Shown one piece after another: positions 55,386 through 64,000 of a DNA stretch of 64,000 bases; positions within the stretch are counted from its first letter, which is position 1, and the number at the start of each line of letters is the position of its first letter. The position numbers and the translations under genes are program-made. A model generated the notes under the pieces. That model was given only the letters and a program-made list of their open reading frames with translations. It ran no database searches and was not told the origin of the DNA. This stretch comes from Phlegmacium glaucopus (Eukaryota > Basidiomycota > Agaricomycetes > Agaricales > Cortinariaceae), in the NCBI GenBank assembly GCA_015039465.1, contig MU130362.1, positions 35,735 through 99,734 of the forward strand, given 5' to 3'.

Positions 55386-57300
55386 TCAGAGACCAGAGCT
55401 CAGAAACCCTTTGAGAAGGTTCACACTGATCTCAAGAGTTTCCCTGTGGAATCCTACCACAAATACAAGTATTTCGTCAGCTTTTATGATGATTATACCT
55501 CCTATGGTTGGCTTATGCTCTTACGAGCAAAATCAGACACCATCACTGCATTGAAACGATTTATTGCAATGGTAAAGACCCAATTCGGCGTCACCATTAA
55601 ATCATTCATGTCAGATGCAGGGGGAGAGTATAAGTCTATCGCTATACTTGACAAGCTCAAAAACCTTGGGATAAAAATGTTTCAGAGTGTACCCCACACA
55701 CCGCAGCAAAATGGCCGCGCTGAACATTTTAATAGGACAATAATAAATAAAGCACAGTCTATGCGATTCAACACGTGTCTACCGCAGTCATGGTGGGAGT
55801 TCGGCGTAATGCACGCTATCCACCTTTACAATCGCACTCCTATGGCACGCCTTAAATGGTGTACACCATTTGAGATACTGTATGGAAACAAACCTGATGT
55901 TTCTTTATTCTGTGTCTTTGGATGCGGCACGTATGTTTTCGTGCCTCCTGAGAGGCGTGTTAACAAACTCTCTCCCAAGTCAGAATACATGGTGTACCTA
56001 TGTTTCTCAGAAGGAACCAAGGGTTACCTGTTTATGCGGGAGAGTAATGCTCTTTTCACAGCGACAACCACTTTATTTGATGAGAAAGCATTTCTGCACT
56101 GCCCAGACAGCCAAAAACATCTGGCAAATGATCCCCTTGAGGGACCAGAAGTCGTCTCTAGTGATGATGACGACAACCATGAGTCTAACATTCCTCATGA
56201 AGACGATGATCAGGACAATGACTTTTATGTCCCTGATTTTCGACCCTCTAAATCTTCTGAACCAGATGAGTCTTCTGATGAAGACTCTGATGCTGAGCGA
56301 GAAGAATTTCGCAGACAAAAGGCTGCGCACCAAGAAAAATTGGAGCGCTTAATGAGCCCTCGTCAAAGCATGGTACCGTTACCGCCTCAGACACCTCCGT
56401 CTAGGACTGGAAGTCTACCACAGACTCCACAGCGTACCAGTGGTCAACGACGTGGACCGGCACCTATTTTGCCTCCACAATCGTCTCCACAACCAGCATC
56501 TGGTTCAATGCCACAACAGGAAATTGCGCCTAGGCGCAGTGGTCGTCATAGACAGCCAGCCACAAGGCCTGACAGTGCCTACGGGGATCACACCCCCTTA
56601 CAAACTGAACATCTGCCTAGTGGAGATTGGCAAGATATAGTGAACAATCCTGATTCACAAGGCCCATCTGCCTCTCATAGCTACGCTAGTAAAGACACGC
56701 TGGACCGTCTATCCCAGGAAGGGGGAGTAGCTTTCATAAATTTACTGCTTGCCAAAGCGGTCACATCAAGTGGAAGCTCACTTCAAAAGCCAGTACGAGA
56801 ATGGCAATACTCAGACATTTTGCGTATGAATTCGCAGAATCAAGAGGAATGGAAGCGTGCATGTGTTGAAGAATTAGAGTCCCTTCGACACCGCAATGTC
56901 TTTGAACTCGTCGACCTACCTAAAGGTCATAAAATAATTAGGAACTGTTGGGTCTTTGACATCAAAACTGATGGTCGTAAGAAGGCTCGATTGGTAGCCA
57001 AAGGCTTCAGCCAAGTAGAAGGCATAGATTTTAATGAGGTTTTCTCACCAGTCGTTCGCTTTGAAACAGTGCGGCTTATGCTTGCACTAGCAGCATTAAA
57101 CGACTGGCACATATCTGCCGTCGACGTCAAAACTGCCTTTCTTTATGGCAAATTAGACGAAGAAATCTATATGGCACAGCCTGAAGGATTTAAGACTAAA
57201 GGTCAAGAGACCAAAGTCTGGCGCCTTCGCCATGCCCTTTACGGATTGAAGCAAGCTTTGCTCTCTTGGTGGAGGCAGCTTGAATCTTCAATGAAAAGAT
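55386..57300 (+). pseudogene. Copia integrase core and reverse transcriptase N-part
   Basis: Integrase D,D,E core: VHTDLKS; FMSDAGGEYKS; TPQQNGRAE-HFNR with the glutamate motif. Then a chromodomain-less acidic/proline linker (about 56,150-56,700) and reverse transcriptase: RNCWVFDIKTDGRKKARLVA; ISAVDVKTAFLYGKLDEEIY; and LRHALYGLKQAL. At about 57,296-57,300 the RT frame shifts by one base. Confidence 0.8.
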
Positions 57301-58275
57301 GGGCTACAAGCGGTTATTCGCTGATGCTGGAATTTTCATCTATAACGATGGAAAGGAAGTTGTCATTGTCATTGTCTACATTGATGATGCTTTATTCTTT
57401 GGGAAGAACACTACATTTGTTATTACCAAGAAAAAGCAATTCATGAAGACATGGGAATGTCGCGACTTGGGAGATGCCACAGAATTTCTCCGTATGAGAA
57501 TTCGTAGGAAAGGCGCTGATATTTACCTTGATCAGGTTGATTACCTTGACATGGTATTAAAGCGCTTCGGACTAGAGAATGCTAAGTCAGCACCTACTCC
57601 ACTACCTACAGGCTGGCAACCATCAGAGAACACAGAAAAGCCTGACTCTAAGCGGACTTCGCTTTATCAGTCATTGATTGGCTCTCTGTTGTACATCATG
57701 TTGGGCACTTGTCCTGACATCTTTTATGCAGTAACAAAACTGGCACAGTTCGCTTAAAATCCCTCAGAGGAACATTTGAACAAAGCGAAGTACATCTGCC
57801 GTTACCTTGTTGGTACTCGCAAATATGCGCTTGTCTACAAAGGCAAGAACGGCAATGGTATTCATGCATTTACAGACTCTGATTGGGCTGCTGATCCCAT
57901 CAAACGTCGCTCTGTAACTGGCTACTTCTTTAAGTTAGCCAATGGTATTTTTAGCTGGACTAGCCGAGCTCAAAAAACCATAGCCCTGTCATTGACTGAG
58001 GCTGAATACATGGCTATTAGCGATTGCAGTCGCCAAGCCATGTGGCTAAAGAACTTGTTTACCAAATTGGGATTCCCGCTTTCAGTGATCCCCATATATG
58101 GTGATAACCAAGGTTCTATCTTCATGGCATCTAATCCCGTACAAGAAGGATGCATCAAACACATTGATGTTTGTTATCACTTCATACGGCAATGCGTAGA
58201 AGATAAACACGTCAAGCTATCCTTTGTTGAAGGTGCTGAAAATACAGCTGACATGTTTACAAAGAATCTTGGTCA
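57300..58275 (+). pseudogene. Copia reverse transcriptase C-part and RNase H
   Basis: RT catalytic box VIVYIDDALFFG (YxDD), then WECRDLGDATEFLRMRI. A TAA at 57,755-57,757 interrupts 'KLAQFA*NPSEEHL' in the same frame. RNase H carries its four acidic positions: TDSDWA, EAEYMA, GDNQGS and KHIDVCYHFIR. It ends at NTADMFTKNLG, beyond which the sequence is hAT terminus. Confidence 0.8.
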
Positions 58276-58495
58276 TAGGGCTACCAAAGTTCAGTTCAGT
58301 TCAGTTCATCACCCCCTTGGTCTGAACTGAGAACTGAACTGACACCCTCTTGGCTGAACTGAACCTGAACTGAACTGAACTGTTTAGAACCGGTTCTAAC
58401 AGTTCAGTTCAGTTCTAGAACCGGTTCGAACTGATGAACTGCATAAAAAATCACAAAAACTGGATATTTATTGTAAAACAGTAGACTAAGTATAT

Positions 58496-58650
58496 TTATT
58501 TGATATTAATTACTTCAAAGGCCTCATGGGCATCAGCTTCATCCATAGCATTCAAAAATTTAGTCTTGTATGCATTTTTAAGGATTTGAACATAACCAAA
58601 GGCTGCTGGATCCATGGAGTTGCGTTGTAGAGTGTCAGTATGGCCTGCAT
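58496..58650 (-). pseudogene. hAT transposase C-terminal tail
   Basis: Minus-strand text INAGHTDTLQRNSMDPAAFG then YVQILKNAYKTKFLNAMDEA aligns with SAGGRTGTVDRNQLGTKTFE then ALQTLRSAYKNKVVSALEEA of the hAT at 16.6 kb. It shares the pattern GxTxT..RN....F..[VL]Q.L.[NS]AYK.K. It is in frame with, and fused to, the GMC sequence upstream. Confidence 0.6.
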
Positions 58651-59927
58651 TAATTGTCCCGAGGCGAAGCGATGTTGTGGCTTGATCTTTGCGAAGTCGA
58701 CTACCGTGGGTCCGTCCTCGAGATAGCAAGCCAAATAAGACGGCATTTAGTGATGTGAACTTGACTGGTGGACGTTGTGCAAAAGGTGTGGGACCTGAAT
58801 AACCAGGTTCCACGTTGATCTCGAGAGGAGCAGCTCGATATTGATCCCAGAGGTTCAATATAAGCGTATATTGCATCTCGATGCCTTTCTGAAGCTGTTC
58901 GTTCCCGTTTGAGAAGATCTTTGCGTAGTGTTGGATGTTTGTCTTGGCATCTTGGATAACACTTGTGAGTCGATTATGAAACCAGAGATCTTGTTGCTCA
59001 GCTGCGAAAGAAGGATCCAATAACAACAGATCTCGCGTTACCCTATACATGACACGTTAGTAGGGGATCTACGAAAAGATGAAGCGACTTGTGAGGCGTT
59101 GGTAAAAGCATTGGCCCAGCTGTGTACATGGTCTGTTCAACAATAACAGAATTAATATATGACGACACGAGACAAAAGTAAGAAAACTGACCTGCCAAGT
59201 TTTCGCCAACGGTTGGGAAATCGAGCACTGATTCCACACCAGCCTCACGGAGGATCCTTCAAAAATATAATTAGTAAAGCTGAAAATACACAGCCAAAAT
59301 GACTCAAGCTAACGTTGAATTCCCCACTCCAGATAGCTCTAAGACCTTGGGGCTGCCTATTGCACCCGCTGACAATATGACTTCCCTCCTGACGTTGATC
59401 TCGTATGTTTGTCCATCGGATGCTTTATACTCCACGCGCTTGCAGAGGTGAAGGGGAGGGTGCCGCCCATAGGATACGAGTTACGGTGGAGTTAGTGAGG
59501 ACCGTCGGTTGCCCAAGTGTTCTTGTGGTACTGTTCGATAAGCCCAGTTCAGAGTCGTAAAGGATTCTCCTGTTCCGATGAGACCTGGAATAAACACCTG
59601 ATTATTCTGAGTAAAATATACGCGGAAGGGGGGTTAGGCCTATGTACCTCGGGAAGGTGTTCAACATTTGCCCCCGCTTCCAACACGGCAACAGTGATCG
59701 AAGGATCTTCAGCAAGACGGCCTGCAACTGCCAATCCTCTTCAATTATCCATCAATCAAAAGCAAATCCTGAGCGAAAACGAGATCCACATACGCGTTAC
59801 CTCCACCGATGACGACGAAGTCGTAGGTTGGAGTTTCTCTCGAGTCAGCGACAGCGCGAGTCGTGTTTGTTATCCATCCTAAGTTTAATAGGGTGAAAGG
59901 AAAGAGTGACAGGGGATAAAACATCAT
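58650..59927 (-). pseudogene. GMC oxidoreductase pseudogene, rearranged
   Basis: ATG at 59927: a hydrophobic signal peptide (MFYPLSLFPFTLLNLGWI) and the FAD-binding start YDFVVIGGG, then after an intron LAVAGRLAEDPSITVAVLEA. A further exon has VFIPGLIGTGESFTTLNWAY, RTVPQEHLGN. The sequence then jumps (about 59,490) to INVRREVILSAGAIGSPQ-like text and VLDFPTVGENL, skipping the family's central part. Next come HVHSWANAFTNAS-like text and LLLLDPSFAAEQQDLWF, then PLEINVEPGYSGPTPFAQRP and LSRGRTH, where hAT sequence takes over. The catalytic His/Asn end is missing. Secreted GMC enzymes (aryl-alcohol oxidase type) oxidise alcohols and release H2O2; this copy cannot. Confidence 0.75.
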
Positions 59928-61760
59928 TCTTAAAATCTGAGGAAGATGGAATCCTACCCTATATATGTTAAATATAAGTTACCACATGTATTTGGCACCG
60001 TCGGGTCATATGGCTATACTGTCCAACCTAAGAAGATCATGTAATATGATTGAAGATTTAAAAAGTCAGGTAAAAGGAGAAATCAACTATACAAAACATA
60101 CCTGGGGCCCAAACGACGACGTCGTTTGGTATAGGCCTGCCGATTGTTCATCGGAGTCTTAGGGATGGTGGTAGGTGTTGTACATCCTGCGTGGTGTGTT
60201 TGATCGTCGACAATCGTAGATGATCATTGTCGTTAGCGCTGGTGATGCGACACAAGTACGGTGGCCGGGTACTGGTTGTTGAGTCAGTACTAGTGGATGA
60301 AGGAAGGTGGTGAAGGCGGTGCTGATGACGCTGGTGACGCTGGTGGAAGGTGGTGCTGGTGACGCTGGTGACGCTGGTGGTTGAGGTTGTGAGTTATTTG
60401 ACCTTGGTCTTTTGACGACCACGGATACCGACTGGTTGTCGTTCATATGGTTAGTGCAAAATATGTATTAAAAATCATGTACTTACCGTTTGACGACCAC
60501 GGATAGAACCGTGGTCGTCGTTCATGCCACTGTGGCCGATGTGTTGTATAGGAGGCGCCAATGGGCGATAACGGGTTGGTGGTATCCTGGGGGTTGTATT
60601 ATGTTGATTGTTGGTGTATTAGAAACTACATACTTACTGTGATGACCATGGATAGTAACCGTCGTCCTTCATGCCACTGCGGCTGGCGATGATGGGTGAG
60701 ACCAGGTGAGACCGTTTGAGTAACTTAGTAAGGGTGAGTAAACAATGATAAGCGTGAGCGCTTGACTGTTGATTCAAAATAATTTCAATCTCCGATGATA
60801 GGATCCATATAGCCTCTAGGTTCGTAAACTGGTTATTTTTGCGATTTAACAACTTCGTAGTATACGCGGATACCTCGCGGGTACCAACTTCACTCGCACT
60901 CTCATTCGCGGTTGTCGCACATCCTTCGCACATCACACAACATGATATAGGCCTCGCATAACCTTCACACATCACTCCTACGACCTTTGTAACTATCCAA
61001 CGCACCCTTGTTCCTCTTCGCACTTCATACTTCGACGTATCTTCAGCTTTCTCTATCAATACCGGACTTGACCATTTCTTTCCTTCACAACCACATCTTC
61101 ACACAGCTTCTCTTTAATCTCGCGGTCTTTCACGGCTCGCATACGCATCCCTTTCACTGGTTTGATCATGGTCCGTGTTGTTCTCAACTTAATTTCTTTT
61201 AACTTTCCATATATATTATTATTTTATCATCTCCTTTGAAACAGGAGGTCATTCAACTGACCTCCTTACTCATCACTTCTATTTTTATTCTATCCCCTAT
61301 TCCTTCGTTACCAAACTACTGGGCTCATGTGACTTCGCATTAGCTCAATTTTTACATTACTGTTTCGCATACCCGCACCTGGCTTAGCTTGTTACTCTTG
61401 TATTAAGTACCTGTAGCAAGTAGGAGGGAAGGTGAACAAGAGACGGCCAGAGTTTTGATCCCATAAACTTTGCAGCAACGTTCTAAGTCAATAGTCTCAT
61501 CCTTTAAGTTACTTCGCGTACTGCATTATCGTTCGTGGGCTTTGCTATCTTCGCGGTCTACTCGTCTAGCGTATTTCGATACCGCGAACTTCCCTTTAAA
61601 TTCTATCGAGGAAATCTACATTAACCCCTCCGAACTATGTTACTACTTGCGGTCTGATCCCACCGCAGGTACATCACCGACTCCCAAAATATCAGCGAAA
61701 GATTTTATTATTATAATATTAATATCTAAGTCAATTATTTTCAGAAAAATTAGAGAAAAA
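59928..61760. other. No supported gene; degenerate repeats
   Basis: ggtgacgctggtgg-type short repeats occur at about 60,300-60,380. A diverged ~110-bp repeat (gacgaccacggata...gtcgttcatgccactg) occurs at about 60,410, 60,490 and 60,640. Minus-strand frames here are low-complexity (Pro/Ser/Ala) or duplicated (VMCEGYA / VMCEGCA). Confidence 0.5.
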
Positions 61761-61952
61761 TATGCACAGAAAGTTCGGTTCGAACTGGTTCGAACCCGGG
61801 TCTCAAAAATTTTGAAAGGGCCGAACCGCGAACTGGAACCGATGGTCCAAAGGCCTGAACCGGAACCGGACTGAACCGAACTTTCGGTTCGGTTCAGTCG
61901 GTTCCGGTTCTCCGCATCGGTTCTGAACCGAACTTTGGTAGCCCTAACAAGG

Positions 61953-64000
61953 ACAATAAAGGATACATCTGGCATGCTTACCGGGGCGTTTTGGCAGGCG
62001 GACACTTCCCTCTGACGTCTCCCCTTCCATGTCTCTATCTTCATTTTCATCCACCTCGGCTTGAGTGGGTACAGTGGCTGGCAGAGGACGCCGCATTGTC
62101 GTCGGATTACCCTGTACACCTGTAAGCATCCCACGTTCCTCAAAATTGACACGCGCCGCTGCCAGCTTGTCAACCCGTTGATTCGTTAGAAGCATCTGGC
62201 CAATTGCATTGTTCCGGCTTGAATGTTGCCATGGTTGTTTCACTGCCTTGATGTGCTTGGATTCGGTGATGGAAGAACATACACCATTAGGGGCTCCAAA
62301 CATTTGAATAAGGGATCAATAGTGTAAAAGAGAGTGTTGACGAGGAAGGTCAAAGTGATTACGAATACCCAAAGTAATGAAAATTTGACGTTCTTCATGG
62401 TAGTGTTGAACAGCAGCATCAATCCGAACTAGGATGGATTCATCAATTTGTGACCGTCGTACTAGGTAGCAGAACTCCATGAATGCGCTGATTGCACGTA
62501 TCATGGCATCTGGGACCAGCCCTGAAATCGCAGGGAGAACGACTTTCATGAGTGCTTTGGAATCATTTCCGGTCCACTGCTTGAAACCGCGCCCATCAGG
62601 AAAACGTTGAAGACCAGAAAACCCTGGAACGACCGAAATTCTGGTGATAGAGTCCTTGTTTAATGGTTAATCTATAATTCAAAATGAATACTGCTTACCG
62701 ATGGTCCATTTCCGCAACTAACGACTTTCCATTTGGTTGTGACTCGAGATATTGGATAACCCATGTAACAATATGATCCTTGAATGTTCCTTTGATAATC
62801 TGGTGAAGGAGATTGGGTGATAAGAGTTCATGGATGTTTGCACGTGGAAAATGAACTGTAAACGGCTGAAAAATGAAAATTAAATAAAATGACAACACAT
62901 ATCATCACTGGGCGAAATACCTACCACAATGTCCCCGATTATGCCATAACCCTCCCACAATTCTTTCAAATCCCCGTTGAACGCTTCATGCAAGGCCATT
63001 GTATGTTCATGAGAACGCTGGACAGCATCCTCAGGATCTCCATCGAGGTTATCTGAACGTGCGGTGCAGCTATAGATAATAGAATATCTGAATTACTACA
63101 ACGATGGAGCCGAAGGTTGAGTACTCACCGTGGACACCACCCTGAAACAACACATGCCAACAAACATTGCTCAGGATAATCGGCAATGTATGGTCCAAGA
63201 CCATAGATGACTCGCCGGTAATGGCCATCGCCACAACGCGTGATGCGAGGCGTCTCCATCCAGGGCCTCAGAGGCATCAGAATTCTTGTCAAAGATGAAT
63301 GAAAAAGCTGGCGTCGGAATTTTTGAAAGGCTGCACTATCTTGGTGATCACGTCCAGCTATAAGACAATGTATTGAATGTAAGAATAGAATAATTGGTCG
63401 TATTAACAAAATCTCTCACTTTTGGGTATTGCTAAAAAACTGATTACTGCCACAGCATCTCGGTGTGCACGGCGTACATGATTCTGTACGTTGCCTAATG
63501 AGGCATAGAGCGGATAGTACTCGTTTTGCCCAGTTCCAACTGAGACCGTTGTCTTGTCACTCCCGAGAATTATTGGTGAGAACATCGCTCCGTGTGTATC
63601 AGGATTAGATGCAATAGCATCCTAGAAATGTATGAGTATCAATGACTTTACATTTGAAACTGAAACGTACAGCTTGGTCCCATGCCCAATTACCTGATAA
63701 AAGGTCTGTGTATTGCCTCTTTCCATCTCTGCCCAAAACTCGTTTCGGAGAATAGTCAATTTCGCGGGACAAGGCTGGATTTCCAATCTGCGCTTCCATA
63801 ACATCAAGTGGATTCCGATACCAGACCTTGTACTCTTTGGTCATCCAACTAGGTGAATCTGGCAGCACCTCGCCATCATATGTGACTTTGAAAGCTTCCC
63901 ATGCAATGTCGCCAAGAGGTATCGAGTCGATTCTTGTGTGCAGATCTCTAGCATTGGAAAAAGGAGGATCAACGTCTTCATGTTTTCGTTCCTGTCTTGA
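61953..64000 (-). CDS. Plavaka transposase, 5' end outside the window, 3' end cut by the hAT terminus
   Basis: Multi-exon minus-strand gene entering from the right edge: WMTKEYKVWYRNPLDVM; LLSGNWAWDQA; FSPIILGSDKTTVSVGTGQN, EYYPLYASLGNV; HVRRAHRDAVAVISFLAIPK; FRRQLFHSSLTRIL; VIYGLGPYIADYPEQCLLAC, VVSGWCPR; HFPRANIHELLSPNLLHQII, KGTFKDHIV; LPAISGLVPDAMIRAISAF, FCYLVRRSQ; NHFDLPRQHSLLHY; MFGAPNGVCSSITESKHIKA; and GQMLLTNQRVDKLAAARV. These are the conserved blocks of Plavaka DNA transposases (CACTA-related cut-and-paste elements of basidiomycetes). No stop was noticed within the exons visible. The acidic tail ends in a gtaagc donor at about 61,983, and the next exon is lost at the hAT end. Confidence 0.85.

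Larger units (their letters stand above)
52717..58275 (+). mobile_element. Ty1/copia LTR retrotransposon, 3' end missing
   Basis: Order: 5' LTR, primer-binding site, gag, protease, integrase, reverse transcriptase, RNase H (the copia order, integrase before RT). The coding region ends in the RNase H tail at a hAT terminus (58,276). No 3' LTR is found in the window. Two nonsense codons, a frameshift and a gag deletion make it non-functional. Confidence 0.85.
58276..61946. mobile_element. hAT-type unit with 17-bp perfect terminal inverted repeats and captured GMC gene pieces
   Basis: tagggctaccaaagttc (58,276-58,292) and gaactttggtagcccta (61,930-61,946) are perfect inverted repeats. Both are followed by ttcagttcagttc or ggttcggttc subterminal repeats. 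The expected 8-bp target duplication is not present (cttggtca left, acaaggac right). The pair may therefore be one old insertion or two hAT ends brought together. Inside: a hAT transposase tail at 58,496-58,650 and a GMC pseudogene; no full transposase. Confidence 0.6.

Noticed and set aside
58496..59050. A single 184-codon intact gene
   Set aside because: It is an accidental fusion: the first ~120 residues are GMC oxidoreductase and the last ~50 are a hAT transposase tail.
1..64000. tRNA and rRNA genes
   Set aside because: Stretches such as ggttcgaac near 58.4 and 61.8 kb recall a T-loop but belong to hAT subterminal repeats and cannot form a tRNA; no other candidate was seen by eye.

Overview
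The window looks like an Agaricomycete (mushroom-forming basidiomycete) chromosome segment. The evidence is genes split by many 35-65 nt GT-AG introns, a NACHT-WD40 (NLR-like) gene, and a transposon fauna typical of that group (Plavaka, Helitron, copia, hAT). The species cannot be named from the sequence. Nothing prokaryotic, no rRNA and no tRNA were found. Splice junctions given here were placed by eye, from reading frame and GT/AG signals.

Left third (1-20,000), gene-like but eroded. A coiled-coil gene runs off the left edge (-). It is followed by a small conserved-looking gene (+, 2.4 kb), then casein-kinase-1 (CK1) debris around a nested SRPK-like kinase fragment (5.0-6.4 kb). Next come a WD40-repeat gene (-, 6.5-8.1 kb), a spliced hypothetical gene (+, 8.4-9.1 kb) and a RING/coiled-coil gene (-, 9.2-10.4 kb). 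A 3.3 kb neurofibromin/IRA-type RasGAP pseudogene (-, 11.6-14.9 kb) lies between two same-orientation CK1 fragments. A 5'-truncated hAT transposon (15.6-16.9 kb) cuts into the first of two members of an uncharacterised multi-exon family; the other member is at 27.6-28.9 kb. Copies of a ~800 bp dispersed repeat and a foldback element fill 17.9-20 kb.

Centre (20,000-40,000). A complete NLR-like gene (-, 20.1-24.8 kb) carries 13 near-identical WD40 repeats. A ~7.7 kb long-terminal-inverted-repeat element (about 30.34-38.06 kb) sits between two stretches of a second uncharacterised gene family. Most of its interior (31,790-35,583) is written as the base-by-base complement of real sequence WITHOUT reversal, next to a 178-N gap. 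This is a data-processing fault and not biology. Read as its plain complement, the block gives sensible exons and splice sites.

Right third (40,000-64,000), almost all transposons. A Helitron (about 41.2-51.1 kb; HUH/Y2 Rep, PIF1-like helicase, C-terminal USP-like protease-like region) is interrupted by a TIR element with a 10-bp target duplication and by a solo LTR with a 5-bp target duplication. After a short gene (-) comes a Ty1/copia retrotransposon with intact 5' LTR and primer-binding site but two nonsense codons and a frameshift. Its 3' end is lost at a hAT-type terminus. That hAT unit (58.28-61.95 kb) joins a hAT transposase tail to a rearranged GMC-oxidoreductase pseudogene. Its other terminus abuts a Plavaka transposase gene that leaves the window on the right.
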